Of a stretch of DNA of 64,000 bases, positions 1-8,421 are shown one piece after another. Numbering within the stretch: position 1 is the first letter of the stretch; each line of letters starts with the position of its first letter. Source of the DNA: Pseudovibrio ascidiaceicola (GTDB lineage: Bacteria; Pseudomonadota; Alphaproteobacteria; Rhizobiales; Stappiaceae); NCBI RefSeq assembly GCF_900114245.1, contig NZ_FOSK01000015.1:80974-144973 (forward strand). Direction: 5' to 3'. The translations under genes were made by a program, and so were the position numbers. The notes beneath the pieces are model-generated. The model saw only the letters and a list, made by a program, of their open reading frames with translations, ran no database searches and was not told where the DNA came from.

Positions 1-372
1 GAGGCCATCCTGTGCAACAGAATGTTGTGCACCTTCATGTTCGTAAAACATGTCTCCTGTTTCGAACAGTTGGATCATGAAGTGATCCATTCCATCTTTT
101 GCAATGGTCAGTTCACTCCTCTCCCAATACTGCTTTCTACTTTTTGTCCGGGCCAGAATAATTTGCCCAAACATATGTGCATCTACTTCGGCGGTGAACG
201 CATCCGACCTAACGGCATGGTCTGCTTCCACCTGAAACATGAAGGAGATACTTTCCTTCCAGAGAGAGAAGCGCTCATCTGGCGCAACGCCGTCAACGGA
301 AAACACAGCCTGAGGAATAGGCTCCGAAATTTCCACCATCGGCGCTCCATCAATGAGATCCACCTCACTCAA
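1..372 (-). CDS. AraC-family-like regulator, N-terminal part (runs off left edge)
   Basis: Translation of the complement gives an uninterrupted 124-residue frame that leaves the window still open. I place the start at a TTG (372-370) because AAGGA lies eight bases upstream and an in-frame stop lies further up. The visible part (SLWKESISFMFQVE near residue 38, then RTKSRKQYW near 77) resembles the N-terminal cupin-like ligand-binding domain of AraC/XylS regulators of the AraC_binding_2 type. The DNA-binding helix-turn-helix domain would lie beyond the edge and is not seen. The TTG start and the family call are both inferences; the open frame is seen directly. Confidence 0.55.
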   Translation of the reverse strand, partial: MSEVDLIDGAPMVEISEPIPQAVFSVDGVAPDERFSLWKESISFMFQVEADHAVRSDAFTAEVDAHMFGQIILARTKSRKQYWERSELTIAKDGMDHFMIQLFETGDMFYEHEGAQHSVAQDGL

Positions 373-743
373 AGAAACTGTCCTTGTAAAACCAGCACAA
401 GTAATACGTGCTTTTACTAAAACCTTATAGCAATTGTATATATCTCCAAGCCCCACCCAAACAATGACGTGGCGTCCAGATCATTGTGCATTTTGTTTGG
501 AACCTTCTGAAAACTGACTTTATTCCTGAGAAACTTGCATTGATGCATGAAGAGAGCACAACGACGAAAAGACCCAAAGTACCGGTTTCTGGCGCTTCGC
601 CTCTCATTCAGGTGAACGTAATGTGATTAAACTGGGAACGAAGCCGTCTTGCATTCTTCTTTCCAAAATCACACCTAAAGAAGTGCTCACTGCACATATC
701 TTAGTTTGTGCGCTTCCCCATCGAGCATCTTAAGGATCTCCCA
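373..743. other. intergenic region between divergent genes
   Basis: About 370 bases between the leftward AraC-like gene and the rightward membrane-protein gene. Short open frames on both strands here have no convincing ribosome-binding site or family resemblance. It presumably holds the two divergent promoters. No clear operator was recognised. Confidence 0.5.
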
Positions 744-1226
744 ATGGCTTTGGATAGTTCTGTTTCCTCAAATTCTTCATTGAGAAACGTATTGCCTGCT
801 TTGCTGCTGGCTGGTGTCATCGGCGAGGTCGCCTTTGAAGCCTATGCCTGGTTTGTCTCACCCATTCTGTTTGGCCCTGTGCTGGAACCCGCCTATCTCA
901 TCAGGGCCTTGGCAACCAAACTGTTCGGCCTCACCATTCCCTATAGTGTTGCCTTCATCGTCCACTTTTCCGTTGGTGCAGTCGTCTTCCCACTTGCGGT
1001 GTTTGCCGTGCATGAGGTCACCAGGCTTCGACTTTGGCTCTCAGGCGTCGTTGCTGGTGTGCTGCTCTGGTACATCGCGCAGGGTATGCTCGCGCCCTTC
1101 ATCGGCAGAAGCTTTATGATGGATTTCGGGGCTTATACGCAGTCCTCATTCATCGGACATGTCGGTATGGCCATGGTGATGGGTGTCATCTTCCAAAAAT
1201 TCTCTGAGAACCGGAGAGAGCGCTAA
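744..1226 (+). CDS. small integral membrane protein, unknown function
   Basis: A 160-residue protein with about four hydrophobic segments (roughly residues 15-35, 50-80, 85-115 and 130-155), so very probably in the inner membrane. The ATG at 744 is preferred over a GTG 36 bases upstream because AAGGA sits at the right distance before it. No catalytic motif or cysteine pair is visible, and I do not recognise a named family. A hairpin overlapping the stop codon looks like its terminator, suggesting a monocistronic gene. The neighbours give no clear functional hint. Confidence 0.7.
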   Translation: MALDSSVSSNSSLRNVLPALLLAGVIGEVAFEAYAWFVSPILFGPVLEPAYLIRALATKLFGLTIPYSVAFIVHFSVGAVVFPLAVFAVHEVTRLRLWLSGVVAGVLLWYIAQGMLAPFIGRSFMMDFGAYTQSSFIGHVGMAMVMGVIFQKFSENRRER

Positions 1227-1237
1227 GCGCCCTCTCC
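1213..1237 (+). terminator. hairpin overlapping the stop codon of the membrane-protein gene
   Basis: GGAGAGAGCGC pairs with GCGCCCTCTCC around a TAA loop that is the stop codon, with one mismatch, followed by a T-rich run. This is a plausible rho-independent terminator also reachable by the convergent gene. Confidence 0.55.
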
Positions 1238-1254
1238 TTCATCTTTGTGTCAGC

Positions 1255-1680
1255 TCACGCAGAATACTTCAGCCGGATGACCAACTGCTGCGTATCCTCG
1301 TTGAAGTCCTCATGCATCTCTTCAAATCCGTAGCGCGCATAAAAGCCACGCCCGATTGGATTGTGCTTAAAAACTTCCAGTTCAACACTGTCATGAAGCG
1401 AGGTGGCCTTGTCCATCAAAGCCTTCCCGAGCTTCTGCCCCTGAAAATCAGGGTGCACAAACAGCCCGCCCACTTCATTGCCAAGCAATGCAATGAACCC
1501 GACAACGGCCTCATTTATCTCAACAACCCAGGTTTCGGCGTTGGGCAGATACAAGTTTCGAATATTGTCGGTTTCGTGGGCTAAAAAGCTGTCGCTCAGA
1601 AAAGGATGAGCAAGTTTGCTGGCCTTAAGCCAGACGTCAACAATGGACTCGGTGTCACGAGTTTCAAATTTACGGATCAT
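1255..1680 (-). CDS. GNAT-family N-acetyltransferase (YjaB-like)
   Basis: A 141-residue protein of the size and layout of single-domain GNAT acetyltransferases, which move the acetyl group of acetyl-CoA to an amine. The acetyl-CoA loop is visible as HPDFQGQKLGKALMD (R/Q-x-x-G-x-G/A type), followed by GFYARYGFEE, the usual last conserved motif. The opening TRDTESIVDVW, then HPFLSDSF, resembles YjaB-type proteins. The ATG at 1680 is chosen because AGGA lies seven bases upstream; longer in-frame starts lack this. The substrate cannot be told. Confidence 0.85.
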   Translation of the reverse strand: MIRKFETRDTESIVDVWLKASKLAHPFLSDSFLAHETDNIRNLYLPNAETWVVEINEAVVGFIALLGNEVGGLFVHPDFQGQKLGKALMDKATSLHDSVELEVFKHNPIGRGFYARYGFEEMHEDFNEDTQQLVIRLKYSA

Positions 1681-1967
1681 TTCTATGTCCTGAAGAGTGC
1701 CGTTAATCGGCGCTTGATGTTCTGAAAATGAAGGCATGCAAAACCGGCCGTGCAAGCTGCGCGGTCTTAAAGTTGAAAGCATGCGAAGGGGTTCTTCTTT
1801 GAACCCTCAGATCCGGGACATCAAATCTCCTGTGAAACATATAAGAGCTGGCAATCTATACCTCAGTTGCGCGATGTCAAGGCACCTCAAACAACTGCTT
1901 CAGGTGCACATATTTAGGAGCAGTTTCGCAACTCGTGATTTCCGGAAAATATTAGCTGGCTTGGGAA

Positions 1968-2028
1968 CTTGATGGTGAAGACGCAACCGTTGCCCGTTTC
2001 CCATTCCGGACGCGTCTTCACCATCAAG
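1968..2028. repeat. 17-bp perfect inverted repeat with 27-bp spacer
   Basis: CTTGATGGTGAAGACGC at 1968-1984 recurs as its exact reverse complement at 2012-2028. A second, shorter stem (CGAGCG/CGCTCG, 2052-2070) follows. The surrounding 1681-2307 stretch holds no gene I can support; a 68-residue frame across the repeat looks spurious. It may be a terminator-like or regulatory RNA structure or a small repeat element. Confidence 0.7.
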
Positions 2029-2237
2029 CAGGCTCATTTCATCGTCAATCTCGAGCGAAAAACACGCTCGGAGACAGTTTTGAACATATTATTGAGCCAA
2101 AAAGGCAAGTTTCTTCACTGGGTGAAAACCTTACCTTTAATGGACCCTAATCCTCTGAGTTCTCTAGTTCCTTGATTTTCGTTAGGTCCATTTGTTTTCA
2201 AGAGAACAACCCCAAGATGCCAATTGCGCAAAAACAC

Positions 2238-2251
2238 TTGCGTTAGATCAA
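2238..2251. promoter_or_regulatory. candidate FNR/Dnr-type box upstream of the Crp-Fnr gene
   Basis: TTGCGTTAGATCAA matches the TTGAT-N4-ATCAA pattern with a perfect right half and a degraded left half. It lies 57 bases before the start of the Dnr-like gene, a reasonable place for control by FNR or by itself. Match is by eye. Confidence 0.4.
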
Positions 2252-2307
2252 CGTCCTTCATCTACGCAACAGTACGATTGGGTTGATCGTGGGAGAGGTC
2301 TGTAAAA

Positions 2308-3027
2308 ATGTCTACTACTATAGTTAGCAGTGAAGTGGAGAAGCTCGCTGAAATTCCCTTGCTTAAACGGTTGAGTACCGAGGCAAGAGAACAGCTGCTT
2401 CGGGGTGCCACTAAAAAATCTGTCTCGCGCGGTGAGATGATATTTTTTCAGGATGATAAGGCAGACGCGTTCTTTATCGTTCTGGAAGGGTGGGTCAAAG
2501 TTTTCCGCGCAACAAGCAGCGGCGATGAAGCCGTTGTTGGGGTTTTCACCCGTGGGCAAACCTTCGCTGAAGGGGCTGCCTTTACAAACTCAAACTATCC
2601 AGCTTCTGGTGAAGCGGTCACGGATAGTGTGGTGCTTTGTATTCCTGTGGCCCATCTGGCCAAGTCAATTGCAGCAGATCCGAACATCGCGCTGGCGATG
2701 ATGTCATCTTTGTCCATGCACCTTCATCAACTCGTGTTGCAGATTGAAGGACTGAAGACGCATACGGGCGCGCAGCGTGTTGCTGAATTTCTATTGAACC
2801 TCAGCACAGAACCAGCCGGTTCCTGCACATTGGTGCTGCCTTACGATAAAGCGCTCATTGCCGGTCGCTTGGGCATGAAACCGGAAAGCCTGTCTCGTGC
2901 ATTCCAGAAGCTGAAAAGCTATGGCGTCGAGGTCAAGCAAAACCGGGCGATCATTTCCAACGTTCAGGTTCTGCGCACATTGGTAGAGCAGGAACGCACA
3001 GTGGTTATGCATTCAAGCCACGGCTAA
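2308..3027 (+). CDS. Crp/Fnr-family transcription regulator, Dnr/NnrR-like
   Basis: A 239-residue regulator: cyclic-nucleotide-binding-like beta barrel (residues about 20-130, with FFIVLEGWVKVFR and FAEGAAF), a long dimerisation helix, and a C-terminal winged helix with LIAGRLGMKPESLSRAF. The E-SR pattern in the recognition helix is typical of proteins reading TTGAC/TTGAT half sites. There is no N-terminal cysteine cluster, so it is not an oxygen-sensing FNR. Members of this layout (DNR, NnrR) sense NO, probably through heme, and switch on denitrification genes. Matching TTGAC-N4-GTCAA boxes lie before the heme d1 operon 10 kb away, which supports this role by inference. Confidence 0.8.
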   Translation: MSTTIVSSEVEKLAEIPLLKRLSTEAREQLLRGATKKSVSRGEMIFFQDDKADAFFIVLEGWVKVFRATSSGDEAVVGVFTRGQTFAEGAAFTNSNYPASGEAVTDSVVLCIPVAHLAKSIAADPNIALAMMSSLSMHLHQLVLQIEGLKTHTGAQRVAEFLLNLSTEPAGSCTLVLPYDKALIAGRLGMKPESLSRAFQKLKSYGVEVKQNRAIISNVQVLRTLVEQERTVVMHSSHG

Positions 3028-3072
3028 GATATTGCGATAATTGAATTTATTCGTTCGCCTGCTCCAAGGGAT

Positions 3073-3972
3073 TTATCCCTCGTAGGCCTGTTTGATGAAC
3101 GTGCCAAGATGTTGTAGCTCCTCTCCCCGCGGCGAGCTTTTTCGCCACACAAGCGCTATCTCTCTTGGCAATGCCTTATCTACATCGATGAGGCATACAT
3201 CATAATTATCGGTCAGTCCGGCAGTGATTGCGACGTCAGGCAGAAGCGTTGTTCCCAGCCCTTCCGCCACCATACCCACCAGAGTGGAGAGGCTCGTCGC
3301 TTCAAAAGAGCTATCTTGAACCGGGCCATCAGGTAAAAATGCAGACAGGGCATGCTGTTGTAAACAATGCCCTTTTTCCAGCAACATCATTTTAGTATTG
3401 GTCAGGTCCTGTCCATCTACATGTTGTCGGTTCGCAAGCGGGTGCTGAGGTGTGACGGCCAGTTTGTATCCATCTTCAAACAATGGAAAATGAACAAGGT
3501 CGCCTATCTCAAATGGAAGTGCCAGTAAAACCGCATCCAGATATCCGCTCTGCAATGCCGCCAACAGGTCGTGGGTAATACCTTCTTTGATAAAGAGGCG
3601 AAGGTCCGGAAATTTCTTCCGAAGCTGCGGCATAATCCCGGGAAGCAGATAAGGTCCAACTGTAGAGATCACACCCAGTTTCATGTCTCCAGACAGGAAT
3701 TTTGAGTTTGCCGCAGCGAAATCTACAAAGGCTTTTGTATCAAGCAGAATGTGACGCGCACGATCGGCCAGAGAGTTGCCCAGTGGGGTAATAGTGACAG
3801 AACGCTTGGTTCTTTCTGCCAGATGAACACCAAGGTTCTGTTCCAGCTCTTTAAGCGCTGTGCTTAGAGCGGACTGACTCACATTACATTTTTCTGCTGC
3901 CCTGCCAAAATGCTGTTCCTCAACAAGGGCGACCAGAAATTCCAACTGGCGAAGGCTTGGTAGATGACTCAT
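3073..3972 (-). CDS. LysR-family regulator, OxyR-like
   Basis: A 299-residue LysR-type regulator with an N-terminal winged helix (LRQLEFLVALVEEQHFGRAA) and a substrate-like domain. The segment EKGHCLQQHAL (Cys203) aligns with the peroxide-sensing Cys199 region of E. coli OxyR, and TSLSTLVGMVAEGLGTTLLP is the matching downstream motif. The position of the resolving Cys208 is Phe212 here. It is divergent from a 1-Cys peroxiredoxin gene with 98 bases between, the classic regulator-target arrangement. It probably senses peroxide and activates the neighbour, though the missing second cysteine leaves the mechanism open. Confidence 0.85.
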   Translation of the reverse strand: MSHLPSLRQLEFLVALVEEQHFGRAAEKCNVSQSALSTALKELEQNLGVHLAERTKRSVTITPLGNSLADRARHILLDTKAFVDFAAANSKFLSGDMKLGVISTVGPYLLPGIMPQLRKKFPDLRLFIKEGITHDLLAALQSGYLDAVLLALPFEIGDLVHFPLFEDGYKLAVTPQHPLANRQHVDGQDLTNTKMMLLEKGHCLQQHALSAFLPDGPVQDSSFEATSLSTLVGMVAEGLGTTLLPDVAITAGLTDNYDVCLIDVDKALPREIALVWRKSSPRGEELQHLGTFIKQAYEG

Positions 3973-4070
3973 ATGATTTTTAGATCACTGTATTATTATT
4001 AATCAATTTCACTAATTAACATAGATCGATATTCTGCATTTATCAAATCAATTGAGCCCGAGGAAAATAA

Positions 4071-4721
4071 ATGTCAGAAGAAACTATCATCACATTGCCG
4101 CAGCTGAACACACCAGCACCAGATTTCACGGCCCCAACAACAGATGGCACGAAATCATTGAGTGATTACAAAGGCCAATGGCTGGTTCTCTTTTCGCATC
4201 CAGCGGATTTTACGCCTGTCTGCACAACCGAATTCATTGCTTTTGCGAATGCAGCAGATGATTTTGGCAAGCTCAATACAGCATTGCTTGGCCTGTCTAT
4301 CGACAGTCATTACTCACACATCGCGTGGATGCGAAACATCGAGGAAAAGTTCGGCGTTCACATCCCCTTCCCGATCATTGCGGACCTTTCAATGGAAGTC
4401 GCCAAAGCCTACGGCATGATTCAGCCTGGAGCCTCAGACACCTCTGCTGTTCGCGCAACTTTCATCATTGACCCTGAGGGAATTCTGCGGGCGATGGTTT
4501 ACTACCCAATGACCAACGGGCGTTCAGTGGTTGAGTTCCTACGCCTGATCAAAGCCTTGCAAACATCTACCGAACACGGTGTCGCAACTCCAGAAAACTG
4601 GCAACCTGGTGACAAAGTAATCGTTCCTCCACCAGCAACAGCGGATCTGGCTGAAACACGAAAATCAGCAGGTTATGATTATGTAGACTGGTACTTCTCA
4701 ACGAAAGAAGTACCTGCTTAA
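4071..4721 (+). CDS. peroxiredoxin, 1-Cys Prx6-type
   Basis: A 216-residue thiol peroxidase that reduces hydrogen peroxide and organic peroxides in the cytoplasm. The peroxidatic motif HPADFTPVCTTEF is intact (Cys51), with the matching downstream arginine region SAVRATFIIDPEG. Cys51 is the only cysteine in the protein, so no intramolecular disulfide is possible and an external thiol must regenerate it. Length and the extended C-terminal region fit the Prx6 subfamily. GAGGAAA precedes the ATG. It is divergent from the OxyR-like gene and probably under its control. Confidence 0.92.
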   Translation: MSEETIITLPQLNTPAPDFTAPTTDGTKSLSDYKGQWLVLFSHPADFTPVCTTEFIAFANAADDFGKLNTALLGLSIDSHYSHIAWMRNIEEKFGVHIPFPIIADLSMEVAKAYGMIQPGASDTSAVRATFIIDPEGILRAMVYYPMTNGRSVVEFLRLIKALQTSTEHGVATPENWQPGDKVIVPPPATADLAETRKSAGYDYVDWYFSTKEVPA

Positions 4722-4738
4722 TACAAAACCAGAGACGG

Positions 4739-4764
4739 AGTTCAGGTGATCAATTGCCTGAACT
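4739..4764 (+). terminator. hairpin between the peroxiredoxin and cbiX-like genes
   Basis: AGTTCAGG pairs perfectly with CCTGAACT around a 10-base loop between two convergent genes. The T-run after it is weak, so termination is likely but not certain. Confidence 0.5.
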
Positions 4765-4783
4765 TCTCACACAAAAATCAGAA

Positions 4784-5674
4784 CTACCTCAGAGCAGCCC
4801 TTGTAGGCTGTGCGGCTGAATCTCGTAGTATTGCAACTCTTTGGTTGGCAGCACCACGAGTTAAGCCATTTTCTTGCAAGTAGCTCACCAGATGCTGAGC
4901 CAATGCGTGCTCACAGCCAATCACGGGAGCCAGTTTGCATCCGGTTGGGGCGCTCTCCATAATTTTGGAGATATCTTCATGCCCGTGCAAGCCACCGCTG
5001 GCGAACAGAGGAACAACGATTGCGTCATCGGAAAGTGTCAGGACCGCCTTTTCGACAAAAGGTTCTTCTGAAAGGAATGCCACGCGCAGTTGCTTGTAGC
5101 CGTAGCGGTTTTCCAGATGGTCTTTCAGCTGAAGGGCACAAAGCCGCGATTCCGGGCCAACTGTGGAGCCATGAGCAACGATCAGCACTTCCCGGTCGAG
5201 TTCCGGCTTTAACAACGTGCTTTTGCTGTTTGGTGCCAGTGTACTTTGAATACTCTGAGACACCAGATCAGGTAGGAAGGGCAATACACCAAGCGGGGGT
5301 AACAGCTTGATATACTGCCCGTCTCGGTTCAGATTTTGCCATGCACCTTCTTTCTGTTGTTGCAGGTTTGGGTCCAGCCCCAGTCTGCGAGGCAGGACAG
5401 TGTTGCAGAAGTAGCCGTTACTTAGGAGGAGAGGAAGCACAAGCACATGCTCGTGCGGGAGGCCTTCGACTACTTCCTGTAGGGGCGGGGTTCCTTTCAT
5501 CACCCCACTCACCACATCCAGTTCAGGCAGTAAGAGCGCCAGAGCATTTTTCAGGCGAACATGGCCTGGTGTGTTGTCGGCGCCCTTGCCACCCAGATCT
5601 CCATGAGCAGCAAGAACAAGTGCCAGATCGCTAGTGGCTCGTACCAGCGGAGAAGGTGATCTTGTTCCAGACAT
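4784..5674 (-). CDS. cbiX: CbiX-type sirohydrochlorin chelatase
   Basis: A 296-residue protein with two similar halves, one opening with LALVLAAHGDLGG and one with REVLIVAHGSTVGPESRL; each carries the metal-binding histidine of class II chelatases. Double-length CbiX/SirB proteins insert cobalt or iron into sirohydrochlorin. Here it is the last gene of the heme d1 operon and its start overlaps the end of nirN by 44 bases. By inference it supplies siroheme, the substrate of NirDLGH, from the NirE product. GGAAAG precedes the chosen ATG. Metal specificity cannot be read from the sequence. Confidence 0.8.
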   Translation of the reverse strand: MSGTRSPSPLVRATSDLALVLAAHGDLGGKGADNTPGHVRLKNALALLLPELDVVSGVMKGTPPLQEVVEGLPHEHVLVLPLLLSNGYFCNTVLPRRLGLDPNLQQQKEGAWQNLNRDGQYIKLLPPLGVLPFLPDLVSQSIQSTLAPNSKSTLLKPELDREVLIVAHGSTVGPESRLCALQLKDHLENRYGYKQLRVAFLSEEPFVEKAVLTLSDDAIVVPLFASGGLHGHEDISKIMESAPTGCKLAPVIGCEHALAQHLVSYLQENGLTRGAANQRVAILRDSAAQPTRAALR

Positions 5675-7232
5675 TGTACTTTCCAGATGGCTTACTCATT
5701 GGAATACGCTTCACTTCTTCAAGCGTTTTCGCATCGTAAATGATGATCATGCCGTCATCCTCCCAGATAGAGAGAATGGCGTGGCTACCATCGCGGTCAA
5801 ACTCGATATGAGCAGCGGTTTTACCCGGCAGCGGTTTCAGCGTCTTTACGATCTCAAGCGTTTCTTTATCGATCACGTACATCTGGTCCTTGTTTGGACC
5901 AAAGAACACGTCCGCCCAAGCGTACTTGGAGTTTTCATGAGATCGCATGAAGAATCCCGGACCCGCAGTATCAAGTGTCTTCAAGACGGACCAGTTGGAC
6001 ATATCGATCACAGAAATCTTGCTCTCGCTCAGGTGCGGCGTCACCATCACAGGTTTACCCTGCCACTCCCAGCTGATGCCGGAGCCCAGATGCGGGAAGC
6101 CTGGCAGATCGATTTTGGCGATGGTCGCGCCTTCATCCATGTCCACCACAACACCGCTCTTACCGTCGCGAGACGATCCCATCAGGTGCTTGTAGGACTG
6201 GTCGAAGAAGAAGTCGTCCATCGGCGCATCAACCTGAATACGGCGCAGAGCGAACAAACCCTCGGAGGTTGGCTTCGTACCATTCTGGCCGTAGTTTTCT
6301 GCATCAACATAGGCATCAAACTCAGGCTCTGCCTTAGGATTGGTTGAGACCTCCCAAACCTCAGGTGTATCTTTCATGGCAACAACGAAGCTGTCACGCT
6401 CCGGCGCCTGATAAACTGCTGAAACACGTGTGGTTTCGCCACCCAAAGATTCTGCTTCAAAGATCTTTTCAACGGAAAGGTCTTCAGCGGACAGCATCAC
6501 CAGAGAATGCGGCAGGTAGTTTGCCAGTGCAATGTGCTTGCCATCGCGTGAAAGCGCGATATTGCGGGAGTTGATACCACCGCGCACTTCGCCAACCACT
6601 TTCAGCGCCCACATATCATACTTGGTGATCCAGCCGTCACGGGACATGAAGAACACGTAGTGTCCGTCCGGTGTGAACTTTGGACCGCCATGCAGCGCAA
6701 ACTGGGTTTTGAAGCGTGTGAGCGGTTCAAACGTGTCACCATCCATGACGGTGGCGTAGTGATCACCAGTCTCCACGACCACAAACAGGTTCAGCGGATC
6801 GGATTCATAGACTGGCTTTTCAACGGGCTTGTAGTCCTCGTTGAACACGCGGGTCGCGTTGATTTCCTTTTCGCCCCAAACCGGCATCGCACCCAATGGA
6901 GTCTTTACCAGGTTCACCAGATCAGCAACCTGCTGATCGTTGAGCTGATCCCCGAAGGCTGGCATCTGCGTGTGGACACGACCATCCTTGATGGTCGACG
7001 TCGCAGCACTGACCCGCAGACGTTTCAAGCTTTCCGGAATGAGCGCAGGACCGATACCGCCTAAGCGATCACCGCCATGACACTCTGCACAGAGCTCCTG
7101 ATAAGTGCCTTTTGTGGCGTCAGAAACGGGGTAGAGTTCCAGCTTTTTACCGCGAGCTTCCGCGGCCCCTGCCAACATGCAGGTTGCCAGCAAAACTCCG
7201 GCGAGTTTAGGCATAAACGTGTTTAGCTTCAT
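5631..7232 (-). CDS. nirN: NirN, cytochrome cd1-like dihydro-heme d1 dehydrogenase
   Basis: A 533-residue periplasmic protein: signal peptide (LAGVLLATCMLAGAAEA), a cytochrome c domain with heme site CAECHGG near residue 47, then an eight-bladed d1-type propeller. The signatures ALHGGPKFTPDGHYVFFMSRDGWITKYD and MSKPSGKYNVWNKI match NirN rather than nitrite reductase NirS. NirN carries out the last step of heme d1 synthesis, oxidising dihydro-heme d1. The ATG at 7232 has GGGGAG upstream and yields a clean signal peptide; a longer start at 7301 does not. It overlaps the end of nirJ by 26 bases. Confidence 0.87.
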   Translation of the reverse strand: MKLNTFMPKLAGVLLATCMLAGAAEARGKKLELYPVSDATKGTYQELCAECHGGDRLGGIGPALIPESLKRLRVSAATSTIKDGRVHTQMPAFGDQLNDQQVADLVNLVKTPLGAMPVWGEKEINATRVFNEDYKPVEKPVYESDPLNLFVVVETGDHYATVMDGDTFEPLTRFKTQFALHGGPKFTPDGHYVFFMSRDGWITKYDMWALKVVGEVRGGINSRNIALSRDGKHIALANYLPHSLVMLSAEDLSVEKIFEAESLGGETTRVSAVYQAPERDSFVVAMKDTPEVWEVSTNPKAEPEFDAYVDAENYGQNGTKPTSEGLFALRRIQVDAPMDDFFFDQSYKHLMGSSRDGKSGVVVDMDEGATIAKIDLPGFPHLGSGISWEWQGKPVMVTPHLSESKISVIDMSNWSVLKTLDTAGPGFFMRSHENSKYAWADVFFGPNKDQMYVIDKETLEIVKTLKPLPGKTAAHIEFDRDGSHAILSIWEDDGMIIIYDAKTLEEVKRIPMSKPSGKYNVWNKITFSAGTSH

Positions 7233-8421
7233 GACGAGCTCCCCGGAATGGTGTTGTTTCAACGCGTTGGTGGTTTGCATCCACGAGGCCGATCTCTTCA
7301 TCCGTCAGGTAACAGGATGGATCTTCCGCCCAAGGGTCGCCGGTCAGCTGCAGCGCACGCACGCGCGTGTTGCCATTACAAATGTTGAAGTACTGGCAAG
7401 ATCCGCAACGGCCTTTGATCTGGCGCGGGGTCTGCTTCAAACCTGCCATGACCGGGTCGGATACATCCTGCCAGATCTCGGAGAACTTGCGTTCTTTCAC
7501 GTTGCCGATTGTGTAATGCCACCAGAAGCTGTCCGGATGCACCTTACCGGTGTTATCGATGTTGCCGATGTTCACACCAGAGGCATTGCCACCCCAGCGC
7601 TCCAGCATATCTTCCAGATAACCAGCTTTTTCCGGCATGTTCTCACGCACCCACTGCAACAGGTAGATGCCATCCGCATCGTTGTTGCCGGTCACGTATT
7701 CGTTGGACTTGCCAGCCAGCACATCTTCCCACGCCTTTTCAATCAGGTGTGTCATGGCTTTGCGGGTCACGTTCAGGTGCGCATCTTCACCACGGTTCTT
7801 GTTGCCGCGTCCTGCATACACAAGGTGAGACAGGTAGATCTTGTCCACGTTCTCACGGGCGCACAGATCCAGATAGTCATCCAGCGTATCGGCGTTGTCT
7901 TCTGTCAGCGTAAAGCGCAGGCCAACCTTCACGTTTTCCTCGCGCAGGTAACGCACTGCCTGCAAAGACAGGTCGAAGGCACCATCCATGCCGCGGAAGT
8001 CATCATGCACTTTGCCGATGCCGTCCAGTGAGATGCCGACATAGTCGTAACCAATCTCACCAATCTTGCGCGCCATATCTTTGTCGATAAGCGTGCCGTT
8101 GGTGGACAAGGCGGTATAGAAACCAAGCTGCTTGGCGTGGGCCGACAGCTCCAGCATATCCGGGCGCATCAGCGGCTCACCACCAGAGAAGATGATGACC
8201 GGGACACGGAAGCCCTTCAGGTCATCAATAACCTCATAGGCCTGCTTGGTTGAAAGCTCGCCGGGAAAATCTACATCGCCTGAGGTTGTATAACAGTGCT
8301 TGCACTTCAGATTACAACGGCGGATCAAGTTCCAGATAACAACCGGACCAGCAGGTTTACGCGCTGGTGGAAGTGGATACGGATCCGCTAGAGCTTTGAG
8401 ATAATGGGTCAGACGAAACAC
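7207..8421 (-). CDS. nirJ: NirJ, radical SAM enzyme of heme d1 synthesis
   Basis: A 404-residue cytoplasmic radical SAM protein. The cluster motif CNLKCKHC (Cys36, Cys40, Cys43) holds the SAM-binding 4Fe-4S centre, and the C-terminal SPASM-like region GRCGSCQYFNICNGN plus Cys370 provides a second cluster. NirJ removes two propionate side chains of didecarboxysiroheme so that oxo groups can form on the ring. FSGGEPLMRPD is the usual GGEP motif. Its 5' end overlaps nirH by 65 bases and its 3' end overlaps nirN, so it is translated within one operon. Confidence 0.92.
   Translation of the reverse strand: MFRLTHYLKALADPYPLPPARKPAGPVVIWNLIRRCNLKCKHCYTTSGDVDFPGELSTKQAYEVIDDLKGFRVPVIIFSGGEPLMRPDMLELSAHAKQLGFYTALSTNGTLIDKDMARKIGEIGYDYVGISLDGIGKVHDDFRGMDGAFDLSLQAVRYLREENVKVGLRFTLTEDNADTLDDYLDLCARENVDKIYLSHLVYAGRGNKNRGEDAHLNVTRKAMTHLIEKAWEDVLAGKSNEYVTGNNDADGIYLLQWVRENMPEKAGYLEDMLERWGGNASGVNIGNIDNTGKVHPDSFWWHYTIGNVKERKFSEIWQDVSDPVMAGLKQTPRQIKGRCGSCQYFNICNGNTRVRALQLTGDPWAEDPSCYLTDEEIGLVDANHQRVETTPFRGARHEAKHVYA

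Noticed and set aside
22..420. Rightward 132-residue open frame at the left edge
   Set aside because: It is the shadow of the leftward AraC-like frame, which has a convincing protein pattern and a ribosome-binding site.
1969..2175. 68-residue rightward frame between the GNAT and Dnr-like genes
   Set aside because: It runs through the long inverted repeat, has no ribosome-binding site and no protein-like pattern.
5631..7232. Possibility that the cytochrome cd1-like gene is nirS
   Set aside because: The propeller signatures and its position at the end of the operon fit NirN; NirS-specific motifs were not seen.
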